Part shown: positions 35,840-44,843 of the stretch, piece after piece
Layout of the letters: every line of letters begins with the position of its first letter
Numbering within the stretch: the stretch's first letter is position 1
Assembly: GCA_016191525.1 (NCBI GenBank)
Contig: JACPOK010000037.1
Location: 186,001-250,000 of the forward strand
Length of the DNA: 64,000 nt
DNA from: Burkholderiales bacterium
GTDB taxonomy: Bacteria; Pseudomonadota; Gammaproteobacteria; Burkholderiales; Burkholderiaceae_C
Reading direction: 5' to 3'
Notes under the pieces: model-generated
Database searches by the model: none
What the model saw: the letters and a program-made list of their open reading frames with translations, nothing else
Told to the model about the DNA's origin: nothing
Position numbers and translations under genes: made by a program

Positions 35840-36826
35840 CTGCAGCAGCGCTTGCGGCAGGTCCAGCCCTTCGGCCTGGGCCTTGCGTTCCAGCGACAGC
35901 CGCCGTGCGCCGGCCAGCCGCACCCCGTCGTCGCTGAGCATTTCCGCGACCAGCACTTCGATCCGCCCGAAATAGGAATCGGCACCCGCCAGCGCGCCCG
36001 GGTCGATCACGATGAAGGCCTGCCCCAGGCGCGGCACGTTGCCTTCGTCCGCGAAGAAGGTGGTGGCCTCGAAGCCGAACTGCGAGCCGACCAGCGCCGT
36101 CACCAGCAGCTCGACCACCAGCGCCAGCATCGCGCCCTTGGGGCTGCTGGCCGCGCCAATGGGCAGCATGGAGCCGTCCATGCCCGCCTGCGGGTCCGTG
36201 GTCGGGTTGCCGTCCCTGTCCAGCGCCCAGCCTTCGGGGATCGGCTTGCCCTGCTTCACGGCCACCGCCAGCTTGCCGCGCGCCACTTCGCTGAGCGACA
36301 TGTCGATGAGCAGCGGGTCGGCGCCGCGGCGTGCAAACGCCGCCGCCACCGGGTTGGTGCCGAACACCGGGTGCCGCCCGCCGGCCGCCGGCATCGCCGC
36401 CGGCGAATTCGAAAAGCCCAGCCCCACCATGCCCGCATCCGTCACGGCGCGCAGGTGGTCCACCACCACCCCGCAGTGGTGGCTGTTGGCGATGCCCACG
36501 AAACACACGCCCAATTCGCGCGCCGTTTCAATCGCCTGGGCTATCGCCAGGTCGCAGGCCGGAAAGCCCAGCCCGGTCTTCGCATCCACCAGCAGCGCCG
36601 CGCCGCGCCGGCGCGCCACCACGGGAACAGCTGCTCCATCGGCGCGCCCGTTGCGCAGGTGCGTGCTGTACTGCGAGACACGCGACAGGCCGTGCGAGAC
36701 GATGCCCTGCGCCTCGGCCCGCACCAGCGCCCGCGCGGTGCTTGCGGCCGCGGCCGGGCTGGCGCCGGCCCGCTCCAGCGCGCGGCTGCAAAGTTCAGTG
36801 GCTGCTTCGATGGATATCCGGGGCAT
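35825..36826 (-). CDS. comC: Ldh2-family NAD(P) dehydrogenase, probable (2R)-3-sulfolactate dehydrogenase
   Basis: This 333-residue protein belongs to the malate/L-lactate/ureidoglycolate dehydrogenase (Ldh2) family: GIVSHGLSRVSQYSTHLRNG, GIANSHHCGVVVDHLRA (catalytic His region) and SNSPAAMPAAGGRHPVFGTN are typical. It overlaps the suyB-like gene by one base (TGATG). In Chromohalobacter, ComC of this family makes (2R)-sulfolactate from sulfopyruvate for SuyAB; the same pairing here supports the call. The family also reduces other 2-oxo acids, so substrate is inferred from context. Confidence 0.72.
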   Translation of the reverse strand: MPRISIEAATELCSRALERAGASPAAAASTARALVRAEAQGIVSHGLSRVSQYSTHLRNGRADGAAVPVVARRRGAALLVDAKTGLGFPACDLAIAQAIETARELGVCFVGIANSHHCGVVVDHLRAVTDAGMVGLGFSNSPAAMPAAGGRHPVFGTNPVAAAFARRGADPLLIDMSLSEVARGKLAVAVKQGKPIPEGWALDRDGNPTTDPQAGMDGSMLPIGAASSPKGAMLALVVELLVTALVGSQFGFEATTFFADEGNVPRLGQAFIVIDPGALAGADSYFGRIEVLVAEMLSDDGVRLAGARRLSLERKAQAEGLDLPQALLQSLRG

Positions 36827-38001
36827 CAGGCTGATTCATAGAGTCGCGTCAGCACGAATTCTCTATGACCCAGCGCCTCGGCGGCCGTGAGGCGGCCGTT
36901 GGCGGTGCGCAGCATGCACTCCAGCAACTGGTCACCAGCCTGGTCCAGCGTGATTTCGCGCTGCAGCAGGCCGGAGGTATCGACGTCAATGTGCTCGCTC
37001 ATCAGGCGGACCGTGCGCGGGTTGGCGCAGATCTTGATGACGGGAAGAATCGGGTTGCCGATCACGTTGCCCTGCCCGGTGGGGAAAAAATGCACCGCAT
37101 AGCCCGAGGCCGCGCACAGCGTCACCATTTCGGCCGCGGCGCTGGAAGAATCCATGAACCAGAGGCCGGGATGGTTGGGCACCTCGGCCTTGTCGATCAC
37201 ACCGTCCACCGTGCACTTCTTGCCGATCTTCTGGATGTTGCCCAGCGCCTTTTCCTCGATGGTGGTGAGGCCGCCCGCGATGTTGCCCTTGGTGGGCTGC
37301 GAGTCCGAGAGGTCGCTGGTCTTGTGGCGGTTGATCACTTCCTGGTAGCGGTTGAACATGAACATGAACTTCTCGCGCACCGCGTCATTGGCGCAGCGCG
37401 CCGCCACAATCTGCTCGCCGCCGGTGAGCTCGGTGGTTTCGCCGAAGCACAGGTAGCTGCCCAGGGGGTGCAGCTTGTCGAAGGCATTGCCCACCGTGGG
37501 GTTGGCGCCGCAGCCGGATGTGGTGTCCGACTCGCCGCACTTGGTGGACACCCACAGTTCGGCGATGCCGCAGCGTTCGCGCTGCCTCTCACTGGCCCAT
37601 TGCACGTATTCGCGCGCCGCCTTGCTGGCCCGCATGATGGTCTCGTGGTCGCCATGGCCCTCGATGCCGAAGCCGCAGACCGGCTTGCCGGTGGCGGCGA
37701 TGCCATCCACCACCTTCTTCGTCCAGCCGTCCTCGATGCCGATGACCACCACCGCCGCCACGTTGGGGTTGCAGCCGGTGCCGATCAGCGTGCGGAAGTG
37801 CAGCTCCAGGTCGGCGCCGAACTGCAGCCGGCCGTAGGGGTGGGGGATCGCCAGGGCGCCCTTGATGTTGTGGGCCACGGCCTCGGCCGCGGCGTTGGAC
37901 AGGTCGTCCAGCGGCAGGATGATCACGTGGTTGCGAACGCCAACGCGGCCGTTCTCGCGCCGCCAGCCCAGGAAGGTGGTTTCGGAATTGACTTTTGACA
38001 T
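36826..38001 (-). CDS. suyB: (2R)-sulfolactate sulfo-lyase large subunit (UxaA family)
   Basis: This 391-residue protein of the altronate/galactarate dehydratase family begins [20 protein letters not shown] and contains [40 protein letters not shown] and [19 protein letters not shown]; several cysteines could hold an Fe-S cluster. This is close to my memory of SuyB, which releases sulfite from (2R)-sulfolactate to give pyruvate. The separate small subunit next to it fits SuyA. ATG 38001 is chosen because it lies just after the suyA stop. Altronate or another sugar acid is the main alternative. Confidence 0.75.
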   Translation of the reverse strand: MSKVNSETTFLGWRRENGRVGVRNHVIILPLDDLSNAAAEAVAHNIKGALAIPHPYGRLQFGADLELHFRTLIGTGCNPNVAAVVVIGIEDGWTKKVVDGIAATGKPVCGFGIEGHGDHETIMRASKAAREYVQWASERQRERCGIAELWVSTKCGESDTTSGCGANPTVGNAFDKLHPLGSYLCFGETTELTGGEQIVAARCANDAVREKFMFMFNRYQEVINRHKTSDLSDSQPTKGNIAGGLTTIEEKALGNIQKIGKKCTVDGVIDKAEVPNHPGLWFMDSSSAAAEMVTLCAASGYAVHFFPTGQGNVIGNPILPVIKICANPRTVRLMSEHIDVDTSGLLQREITLDQAGDQLLECMLRTANGRLTAAEALGHREFVLTRLYESA

Positions 38002-38006
38002 GCTGC

Positions 38007-38288
38007 TTACCACCGCTTGGTCTTGATGTTGTGAACGTGCGCGTGCTGGCCGGCCTGGATGGGCGCCACCACCTTGCCCATGTCGATGCCGTACTTGATG
38101 ACGGTGTCGCCCACGGCCATGTCCTTGAGCGCGATCTTGTGGCCGATCGGGATGTCCTGGCGCGCCGCCAGGTTCACCATCCTGTCGTCGTCCATCACCC
38201 AGCCCGCGAGCTGGGCGCCGGCCTTCACGCCCTCCACCACGACCACGGCCACCGTGTCGGCCGCGTCGTGCAATACGAAATGAATCAT
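38007..38288 (-). CDS. suyA: (2R)-sulfolactate sulfo-lyase small subunit (SAF domain)
   Basis: This 93-residue protein is a single SAF domain: [40 protein letters not shown] and a tail ending [10 protein letters not shown]. In UxaA-family enzymes the SAF domain is the small subunit or N-terminal domain; here it is a separate gene 5 bp before suyB. With suyB and comC it forms the operon divergent from the GntR regulator. The call is tied to the suyB assignment. Confidence 0.75.
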   Translation of the reverse strand: MIHFVLHDAADTVAVVVVEGVKAGAQLAGWVMDDDRMVNLAARQDIPIGHKIALKDMAVGDTVIKYGIDMGKVVAPIQAGQHAHVHNIKTKRW

Positions 38289-38385
38289 CTCGGCTCCAGT
38301 TGTGCAGCGCGCAGTCTTTCGCCCCGCGCGCGCGCTGTCAACCAGCTCATATAGATGACCAGAACTGCTGTACTACACTGGCCCG
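38289..38385. promoter_or_regulatory. divergent control region of suyA-suyB-comC and the GntR gene
   Basis: This 97 bp gap between outward-reading genes is the likely site of GntR binding. An AT-rich stretch (CATATAGATGACCAGAAC, 38348-38365) stands out from GC-rich surroundings and is the best operator or -10 candidate. On the minus strand a TTGACA lies at 38334-38339. Confidence 0.4.
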
Positions 38386-39165
38386 ATGAAGTCCCGCACC
38401 GCACCCGCCCCGCTGGCCGAGGACGGCGCCGGCCCGCTGTACCGGCAGGTCAAGCGCGAGCTGCTGCGGCTGGTGGAAGCTGGCCGCTACGCGCCCGGCG
38501 ACACCCTGCCCAGCGAGAGCGTGATTGCGGGCGGGCTGGGGGTGAGCATCGGCACGCTGCGCAAGGCGGTGGATGAGCTGGTCCACGAACACGTGCTGGT
38601 GCGCAGGCAGGGCAAGGGCACCTTCGTCGCGCTGCACACCGACGACCGCTTCCTGTTTCATTTCTTCCATGTGGAGGCGCGCGAGGAAGCTGAAGGCGAG
38701 CCGCCGCGCGGCCGCGAATATCCCCAGGTGGAGTGCGTGGGCTTTGCGCGGGGCCGTGCGGACGACATCGAGGCCCAGGCACTGCACATCCGCGCAGGCG
38801 ACGCGGTGCTTCGTATCGACAACCGCCTTTCGCTGGCCGGCCGGCCGGTGGTGCACGACCGGCTGGTGCTGGCCGCGCAGACCTTCCGCAACCTCACGGA
38901 GAAACGTTTCCTGGATCGGCCCAGCACGGTCTACAACCTGTACCAGCGCGACTACGGCATCACGGTGCTGCGCGCGCGTGAGCGGGCACGGGCCTGCCCG
39001 GCCGGCAGTGCCACCGCGCGCATCCTGGGCGTGGCGCCCGGGCTGCCCGTGCTGGAGGTGCACCGCATCGCGCTGACCTTTGGCGAAAAGCCCGTGGAGT
39101 ACCGCGTCTCCACCATCAACACCGCTGGCCACGACTATGTGAGCGTGCTGGCCAAGCAGCACTGA
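38386..39165 (+). CDS. GntR-family transcriptional regulator with UTRA domain
   Basis: This 259-residue protein has a GntR winged helix at about 20-85 (GPLYRQVKRELLRLVEAGRY, then PSESVIAGGLGVSIGTLRKA) and a UTRA (HutC-type) ligand domain at about 105-250. It is divergent from suyA-suyB-comC and so is their likely repressor. The effector may be sulfolactate or a relative, by inference. Confidence 0.92.
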   Translation: MKSRTAPAPLAEDGAGPLYRQVKRELLRLVEAGRYAPGDTLPSESVIAGGLGVSIGTLRKAVDELVHEHVLVRRQGKGTFVALHTDDRFLFHFFHVEAREEAEGEPPRGREYPQVECVGFARGRADDIEAQALHIRAGDAVLRIDNRLSLAGRPVVHDRLVLAAQTFRNLTEKRFLDRPSTVYNLYQRDYGITVLRARERARACPAGSATARILGVAPGLPVLEVHRIALTFGEKPVEYRVSTINTAGHDYVSVLAKQH

Positions 39166-39180
39166 ATTCCCCCCGCGGAT

Positions 39181-41322
39181 TTACTGCTTGTAGATCTGCT
39201 CGGCGGTCCAGGGCTGCGACTTGCGAGCCAGTTTCTCACCGCGCGCCGCCGGGCCCTGCGCTTCAGGCGCCTGCGCAGGCTTGGACGGCGCCGGCGTGCC
39301 GGCTGCGGCCGCGCGCGCCGCTGCCGCGGGTGCTGCCGCCTCCTCGAGCACGGCATGGCAGTCGGCATCCTTGCCAGGCCCGGTTTCGATGGTGGCGGCC
39401 AGGGCCAGCAGCGGGTTGATCACGCCAAGCGCCAGCGCCACGCCGGCGCGGCCCGCCAGCGCGCCCTTGTCGACCCCTGCGCGCGGCGCGGAGAACGTGC
39501 CGCCCACCTTCAGTGGCGAACGCAGGGCGAGGATGCTCTTGTCCTTGGGATAGGGATGCAGCGTCAGGTCCATGGCTTCCTGCGCGAGGCTCACGGTGCC
39601 TTCGCCATACATCACGGTGTCGGCGGTATCGAACACCAGCGTGCGGGTGCTCATCAGCCCTTTGTCTACGCTGAACCCGGCCGCCGCGCATCTGACCTCC
39701 ACGTTCTGGTCGCCGCGAATAAGGAACTTGATGATCTCGCCGCCGTCCAGGCCGGCAATCTCCAGCAGCAGGTTGCTGATCTGGCCCTTGCCCATCAGCG
39801 CCGCCACGTTGCCAGACGAAGTAGCCAGCATCTGGGCCACGGAATTACCTCGGCCCTTGAGGTCAATCAGGCCATGGATCTTGCCGAAGCTGGCCTGGGT
39901 GATCTTCGCACCCGGGAACAGCTTGCCCAGTTCAAGCGATTTGGCATCGAGCCTGGCCTCGGCCACGGCCGGATTGCTGTTGCCGTTGAAGCGCAGCTTG
40001 CCAAGGACACTGCCCCCGGCCACGCCGAGGTTCATTTCGTCGAGCAGAAGCACGCCCTGATTCAGTTTTACATGCAGGCTCATCCGGTCGAGCGGGAGCT
40101 GGCGCACGTTGGTGATGCGGGCCGCACTGTAGTGCACGTCGGCGTTCATGGCCTTCAGGCGCTCCAGGTCGAGCGCGGCGGTGGGCAGAACCTTGCGCGC
40201 GGGGTCACGGGCCGCTCGCGCTGTGCGCACTTTTTGCGCGGGAGCGGCCACTGGCACCTGCGGCAATGCCGAGGCGCTGCGCGGTTGTTCGGGCAGGCCC
40301 ACCAGCGGCGCGAGGTCGTCAAAGTCGAGCGCCTTCGACTGCACCTTGCCTGACAGCAGCGGGACGGACTGCGTCTGGTCGAAGGCCAACTGGCCGGTGA
40401 GGTCGGAGTTGCCCAGCTTGCCGTTGATCTGCGTCACGTTCCACACTTCACCCTGCTTGGTGATGTGGCCCTTGAGCGCATAGCGCGGGGTTTCCGGCAG
40501 CACCACGCCGAGCAGCTTGTACAGCTCCGCCAGGTTGTGGCCCTGCAGGCTGAAGCTGGCGTCGGCGCCATCCAGCGTGGCCAGGCTGGACATCGAGCCT
40601 TCCGCATGAAGCACCGTGTTCGCGGCGGAAAGGTTCACCCGCAGCGGAAAAGGCTGCTTCATGGTTTCGGCCAGGTGCAGCACGTTGCCCGTGCGGCCCT
40701 GCGCGCTGAAGCCTTCCTTCTGCCACGTGCCCCTGGCCTTGAAGGTCAAGGGCAGCTGATCCGCGGCGTTGCCGTCGATGGCGAAGTCGGTGTGGATATC
40801 GGCTCCATGCTCGCGTGCCACGAAGTGCATTGCGCCTTCGTCCACCACCAGCGCGCCGATCTGCGGCAGATTCGTCTTGTCCCCGGTGTCGCGTCCCAGC
40901 GCCCAGGTGCGCCGCCCGTCAGGCTCCATCTGCAGACCCAGCACGGGCTTGTGCAGCGTGACCACCGGCAGTTCGATCCGGCGGTGCAGCAGGGGCAGCA
41001 GGCGCACATCGATCTCTGCCGATTCGGCCTTGACCAGATGCTTGTCCTGCGCCCATTCAGGGTTGGCGAACTCGATGCCGTCGGCCAGGATGCGCGTGGT
41101 GCGCCCCAGCTTCACGTCGAGCTTGCGGGTAATTTCAAAGTGCCGTCCGGTGCGCTCGCTGACATAGCGGTTCAACGGGCCGCGCAGCACGTCCCACGGA
41201 AAAAAGACGACCAGCAGAACCAGCAGCAGGAGCAGGGTGGCCAGGCCGGCGGCCAGCTTGACCCACAACGGATGGCCGGCGGCGGGCGCCGCGGATGGGG
41301 CATGGGGGACTGCTTCATTCAT
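39181..41322 (-). CDS. AsmA family protein
   Basis: This 713-residue envelope protein has one N-terminal membrane helix (LAAGLATLLLLLVLLVVFF) followed by a long periplasmic beta-rich domain. The AsmA N-terminal signature GPLNRYVSERTGRHFEI and the C-terminal AsmA region (IKFLIRGDQNVEVRCAAAGF) are present. AsmA-like proteins are thought to be bridges for lipid transport or homeostasis of the outer membrane. The Ala/Pro-rich tail is unusual. ATG 41322 is preferred over 41352. A TCCTAC-type motif lies 85 bp upstream. Confidence 0.88.
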   Translation of the reverse strand: MNEAVPHAPSAAPAAGHPLWVKLAAGLATLLLLLVLLVVFFPWDVLRGPLNRYVSERTGRHFEITRKLDVKLGRTTRILADGIEFANPEWAQDKHLVKAESAEIDVRLLPLLHRRIELPVVTLHKPVLGLQMEPDGRRTWALGRDTGDKTNLPQIGALVVDEGAMHFVAREHGADIHTDFAIDGNAADQLPLTFKARGTWQKEGFSAQGRTGNVLHLAETMKQPFPLRVNLSAANTVLHAEGSMSSLATLDGADASFSLQGHNLAELYKLLGVVLPETPRYALKGHITKQGEVWNVTQINGKLGNSDLTGQLAFDQTQSVPLLSGKVQSKALDFDDLAPLVGLPEQPRSASALPQVPVAAPAQKVRTARAARDPARKVLPTAALDLERLKAMNADVHYSAARITNVRQLPLDRMSLHVKLNQGVLLLDEMNLGVAGGSVLGKLRFNGNSNPAVAEARLDAKSLELGKLFPGAKITQASFGKIHGLIDLKGRGNSVAQMLATSSGNVAALMGKGQISNLLLEIAGLDGGEIIKFLIRGDQNVEVRCAAAGFSVDKGLMSTRTLVFDTADTVMYGEGTVSLAQEAMDLTLHPYPKDKSILALRSPLKVGGTFSAPRAGVDKGALAGRAGVALALGVINPLLALAATIETGPGKDADCHAVLEEAAAPAAAARAAAAGTPAPSKPAQAPEAQGPAARGEKLARKSQPWTAEQIYKQ

Positions 41323-41403
41323 CGCCCCAGTCTGTTCCGCGCGCCGTTGCAAGGATGCCAGTACCCCGCCTGAGGTGATGTGGGCGCGTGCCTACATTGC
41401 GAA

Positions 41404-41421
41404 CTGTAGGAAACATCCTAC
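41404..41421. promoter_or_regulatory. TCCTACAG-type motif with inverted repeat (AsmA / receiver gene gap)
   Basis: On the minus strand the 14-mer GATGTTTCCTACAG occurs, and GTAGGA-AACA-TCCTAC (41406-41421) forms a palindrome. Two similar 14-mers lie at 44052-44065 and 47857-47870. Confidence 0.45.
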
Positions 41422-41533
41422 GCGGCGCCCGCAGGTCCGCTGGCAAAATGGGCAGCGCTCACGAAACAACGAGATACAAATTGCTCAGCTTGCCTCCCAG
41501 CCCCCCCTGCGCGGCCGCGTCTGACTGCCCACT

Positions 41534-41917
41534 GTGGAACTGAGAACCTACATCGTCGAAGACAACGCCACCATCCGCGAAAACCTGATCGGGACGCTGG
41601 AAGAACTGGCCTGCATCAAGGCGCTGGGCTGGGCGGAAAGCGAGGAGGAGGCCAAGGGCTGGCTGGTTGCGCACCAGGGCCAGTGGGACCTGGCGGTGGT
41701 CGACCTGTTCCTCAAGCAAGGCAGCGGGCTGGGCGTGCTCGAGGCCTGCCAGGGCCGTCCGGAAGGCCGCAAAGTGGTGGTGCTGAGCAACTACGCCACG
41801 GCCGACATGCGCAAGCGCTGCGCCCAGCTGGGCGCTGACGCGGTGTTCGATAAATCCAACGAGATCGATGCGCTGGTGGACTATTGCATCCAGCAATGCA
41901 CGCCGCCCGCGCCGTAA
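41534..41917 (+). CDS. single-domain response regulator (receiver only)
   Basis: This 127-residue protein is a CheY-like receiver without an output domain. The acidic pocket is YIVEDNATI, the phospho-acceptor is Asp57 (LAVVDLFLKQG) and Lys107 is in VFDKSNE. A GTG start is used. It faces the NarL-type regulator gene and is near the CHASE3 kinase, so it could be a phosphate sink or a branch of that pathway. Confidence 0.88.
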   Translation: MELRTYIVEDNATIRENLIGTLEELACIKALGWAESEEEAKGWLVAHQGQWDLAVVDLFLKQGSGLGVLEACQGRPEGRKVVVLSNYATADMRKRCAQLGADAVFDKSNEIDALVDYCIQQCTPPAP

Positions 41918-41933
41918 GGCGCGGCAAGGCGGA

Positions 41934-42566
41934 TCAGTCGATCAGCTTGTTTTTCAGCGCGTAGTAGGTGAGGTCGCTATTCGAAGCCAGGCTCATCTTC
42001 TCCATCAGCCGCGTGCGGTAGGTGCTGACGGTCTTCACGCTCAGCGACAGGGCCTTGGCGATGTCGCCGGCCGTTTCGCCCTTGGCGAGCTTGAGGAACA
42101 CCTGGAACTCGCGTTCGGAGAGCTGCTCGTGCGGTGCGCCGCCTTCCTTGCGGTTGAGCTGCTGGGCCAGCAGCTCGGCCACGGCGGGAGAAATGTAGCG
42201 GCGGCCCAGCGAAATGGTGCGGATCGCATTGACGATCTCCATCGGCTCGCATTCCTTGTTCAGGTAGCCGCTGGCGCCCTGGCGGATGAGGTTCATCGCG
42301 TAGTGCTCTTCGGGGTAGCCCGACAGGATCAGGATGCCGACGTCAGGGGCCTTGGCGCGGATCATGCCCAGCGCGTCGATGCCGCTTTGCCCGGGCATGG
42401 ACAGGTCCATCACCAGCACATCGAGTTCGGTCGTGCGGACCAGGTCGATGGCTTCGCGGCCGCTCGCGGCCTCGCCGACTACGCGCAAATCGACCTGCTC
42501 CGAGAAGAACTGCTTGAGTCCGGAGCGCACAATCGCATGGTCATCCACAATTCCGACTTTGATCAT
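41934..42566 (-). CDS. NarL/FixJ-family response regulator
   Basis: This 210-residue protein has a receiver domain (Asp54 in LVMDLSMPGQSG, Lys104 in GYLNKE) and a LuxR-type helix-turn-helix at about 145-205 (LSEREFQVFLKLAKGETAGD, then LSVKTVSTYRTRLMEKM). It is divergent from the CHASE3 histidine kinase across 124 bp, and that kinase is of the HisKA_3 type that pairs with NarL-like regulators. It may bind the TCCTACRG-type sites in this region, as a hypothesis. Confidence 0.93.
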   Translation of the reverse strand: MIKVGIVDDHAIVRSGLKQFFSEQVDLRVVGEAASGREAIDLVRTTELDVLVMDLSMPGQSGIDALGMIRAKAPDVGILILSGYPEEHYAMNLIRQGASGYLNKECEPMEIVNAIRTISLGRRYISPAVAELLAQQLNRKEGGAPHEQLSEREFQVFLKLAKGETAGDIAKALSLSVKTVSTYRTRLMEKMSLASNSDLTYYALKNKLID

Positions 42567-42690
42567 GTCTGGTTCTCTTTCGTGATGGCAAGTACTAGGC
42601 CAATTGTTACAACAACAAGCCCGGGCCTCTCCCTTGAGCCATGATTATTTGCGATTCTATGCACAACCACGGCAATTTGGAGCGATATTG

Positions 42691-44040
42691 ATGCGATCTT
42701 TTGCGTTGCCGAAAATGGCGATCAGCCTGCTGCTGGCCGTGCTGGCCGCCCTGATCCTGGTCGGCATCAACGAAACCGGCTTCATCCGCTCCAGCGACGC
42801 GCTGGACGACATTGCGGAAGCCTCGCGCACCCGCGGCTCGCTCAACCGCCTGCTGCAGCACGTGCTGGACGCCGAGACGGGCCAGCGCGGCTACCTGCTG
42901 ACCGGCGACCCGCGCTACCTGGAGCCCTACGACTCGGCCGTCGCCGACATCAACCAGGTTCTGGACAACCTGCGCAGCGTCTACACGCCGAACGCCGAGG
43001 AATTCAACATCCTGGCCCAGCTGGGCCGCAACGTGCAGCGCAAGCTGGCCGAAATGGATCTTTCGGTCCGCGCCCGCAAGCAGGGCAACGAGGATGCCTG
43101 GAAATTCGTGCTGATGACCGACATCGGCAAGGAACACATGGACGCCATCCGCGAGCAGGCCACCAAACTGATCAACGCCTCCACCACCCGCATGGAGGTG
43201 GGCCAGGCCCAGGTGCGGCGCGCGCTGGTCTTTTCCCGCGTCGGCATCGCCGCCGTGACGCTGGCCGGCTTGCTGGCCTTCTACCTCTACCTTCGCCAGA
43301 CCACCGCGCTGAAGCTGGCCGGCGAGCGGCAGCAGGAGGTGCTGCAGAAAGAGCGCGACCTGCTTGAGCGCCAGGTGCGGGAGCGCACCGCCACGCTGGC
43401 CGAGCTGGCCACCCACCTGCAGATGGTGCGGGAGGAAGAGCGCGGCCACCTGGCGCGCGAACTGCACGATGAACTGGGCGCCCTGCTCACCGCGGCCAAG
43501 CTGGACGTGGCGCGGCTGAAGTCCCGGCTGGGCTCGCCGGCGCCGGAGGTCGGGCAGCGGCTGGTGCACCTGACGGAAACGCTGAACAGCGGCATCGCGC
43601 TGAAGCGCCGGATCATCGAGGACCTGCGGCCGTCCTCGTTGTCCAACCTGGGGCTCACGGCTTCGCTGGAAATCCTGGCGCGCGAGTTCTCCGAGCGCTC
43701 GGGGATGGAGATCGCCACCAGCCTGGACACGGTGGAACTGGATGAATCGCGCCAGCTCACGGTGTACCGCCTGATCCAGGAGTCACTCACCAACGTCGGC
43801 AAGTACGCGCAGGCGCAGCAGGTGGACATCAGCGTGCGCAACTACGAAGCCCATGTGGAGGTGGACGTCAAGGACGATGGCGCGGGCTTCGACGTCTCGC
43901 AGGTGCGCCCCAGCACACACGGGCTGGCGGGCATGCGCCACCGGGTGGAGGCGGCGGGCGGGCGCCTGAACGTGACCTCGGCGCCCGGCGCCGGCACGCG
44001 CATCTCCGCGGTGCTGCCCAAGGCCGTCCACACGGGCTAG
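42691..44040 (+). CDS. CHASE3-domain sensor histidine kinase (HisKA_3 type)
   Basis: This 449-residue membrane kinase has TM1 at about 9-27, a periplasmic CHASE3 domain (about 35-175, with LDAETGQRGYLLTGDPRYLE) and TM2 at about 181-201. A coiled linker leads to a HisKA_3 domain with phospho-His259 (ARELHDELGALL). The ATPase domain carries DDGAGFD and STHGLAGMRHR. ATG 42691 has GGAG upstream; the frame is open earlier without a good start. Its likely partner is the divergent NarL-type regulator. Confidence 0.93.
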   Translation: MRSFALPKMAISLLLAVLAALILVGINETGFIRSSDALDDIAEASRTRGSLNRLLQHVLDAETGQRGYLLTGDPRYLEPYDSAVADINQVLDNLRSVYTPNAEEFNILAQLGRNVQRKLAEMDLSVRARKQGNEDAWKFVLMTDIGKEHMDAIREQATKLINASTTRMEVGQAQVRRALVFSRVGIAAVTLAGLLAFYLYLRQTTALKLAGERQQEVLQKERDLLERQVRERTATLAELATHLQMVREEERGHLARELHDELGALLTAAKLDVARLKSRLGSPAPEVGQRLVHLTETLNSGIALKRRIIEDLRPSSLSNLGLTASLEILAREFSERSGMEIATSLDTVELDESRQLTVYRLIQESLTNVGKYAQAQQVDISVRNYEAHVEVDVKDDGAGFDVSQVRPSTHGLAGMRHRVEAAGGRLNVTSAPGAGTRISAVLPKAVHTG

Positions 44041-44051
44041 GCCGCCCGTCG

Positions 44052-44065
44052 GTGTTCTCCTACAG
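44052..44065 (+). promoter_or_regulatory. TCCTACAG-type 14-mer upstream of the DUF1328 gene
   Basis: GTGTTCTCCTACAG lies 140 bp before ATG 44205, in the leader of a stress-type gene group. It resembles the motifs at 41404-41417 and 47857-47870, all oriented the same way relative to the downstream gene. Confidence 0.45.
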
Positions 44066-44204
44066 GCGGCACGCGCCGCCGCCGACAAACAATAAGGCGC
44101 GTTGCTGATCAACAGCGGCCTTCGCTGCAAATACCCTTGGCTCAGGCGTTCGCACAAGGCGGCGCCGCTTAAATACAGGGCGCCGCGCGCCAAGGAGTTC
44201 AAGC

Positions 44205-44369
44205 ATGTTGCATTACGCCGTCGTCTTCCTGGTGATCGCGCTGATCGCCGCCCTGTTCGGCTTCGGCGGCATCGCGGCCGGTGCCGTCGAGATCGCGAAG
44301 ATCCTGTTCTTCATCTTCGTGATCCTGGCCGTCGTCACCTTCGTCCTCGGCCTGTTCCGCAGGCGCTGA
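44205..44369 (+). CDS. DUF1328 family small membrane protein (YtjA-like)
   Basis: This 54-residue protein ([20 protein letters not shown], then [18 protein letters not shown] and a tail LFRRR) has two membrane helices and fits DUF1328, a family linked to general and envelope stress. AGGAG precedes ATG 44205. It heads a run with the ElaB/YqjD-like gene. Confidence 0.9.
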   Translation: MLHYAVVFLVIALIAALFGFGGIAAGAVEIAKILFFIFVILAVVTFVLGLFRRR

Positions 44370-44394
44370 CCGCCCATTTCCTGTTTTTTCCGAT

Positions 44395-44414
44395 GCGCGG
44401 CCCTGGGGCCGCGC
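44395..44414 (+). other. intercistronic GC hairpin between DUF1328 and ElaB-like genes
   Basis: GCGCGGCC and GGCCGCGC flank CTGG. A T-run lies upstream rather than downstream, so this is more likely an attenuator or mRNA-stability hairpin than a terminator. Confidence 0.45.
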
Positions 44415-44455
44415 GCCGCTTCGCCCTTCGGCAATCAACCAAGAGAGGACCCCAC

Positions 44456-44821
44456 ATGACCACCCCTACCACCGGCAACTCGCTGCGCACCGCGGCATCC
44501 ACCACGTCCAGTTACGCGGACGACGCCCTGAACTCGGCTGAACAGGCCCTGGGCACCACCCGCCAGCTGGCCACCCAGGCCATCGAGAAGGCCAGCGAGA
44601 AAGTGCGCGACCTGCGTGTCGGCATGAAAGACCTGGCCAGCAAGGGCATGGGCAGCGCGGGTGACGCGGCTGCCGCCGCCCAGAAGCAGCTCTCGCGTTA
44701 TGCGGACGCCACCGGCCGCTACGTGGCCGACCAGCCCGTCAAGTCGGTGCTGATCGCCGCCGCCGCCGGCGCCGTGATCGCCGCCCTGGTCGTGGCTGCG
44801 CGCCGCCGCAACCAGCCCTGA
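44456..44821 (+). CDS. DUF883 / ElaB-YqjD-like membrane-anchored protein
   Basis: This 121-residue protein has a long amphipathic helical region (ALGTTRQLATQAIEKASEKV) and a C-terminal membrane anchor (SVLIAAAAGAVIAALVVAAR) after DQPVK, as in ElaB/YqjD, which are tail-anchored and bind ribosomes in stationary-phase E. coli. GAGAGGAC precedes the ATG. It is followed by YqjE- and YqjK-like genes, the E. coli yqjDEK order. Confidence 0.88.
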   Translation: MTTPTTGNSLRTAASTTSSYADDALNSAEQALGTTRQLATQAIEKASEKVRDLRVGMKDLASKGMGSAGDAAAAAQKQLSRYADATGRYVADQPVKSVLIAAAAGAVIAALVVAARRRNQP

Positions 44822-44843
44822 ACCGCTGCCGCCCGCAAGCCGC

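Noticed and set aside
36865-37998. A 377-codon open frame opposite the suyB-like gene
   Set aside because: Shadow of the conserved UxaA-family gene; no ribosome-binding site and biased composition.
36826-38288. Altronate dehydratase (UxaA) for galacturonate use
   Set aside because: Not excluded, but no uronate genes (uxaB, uxaC, kdgK) are nearby and the comC-type dehydrogenase with split small subunit fits sulfolactate better.
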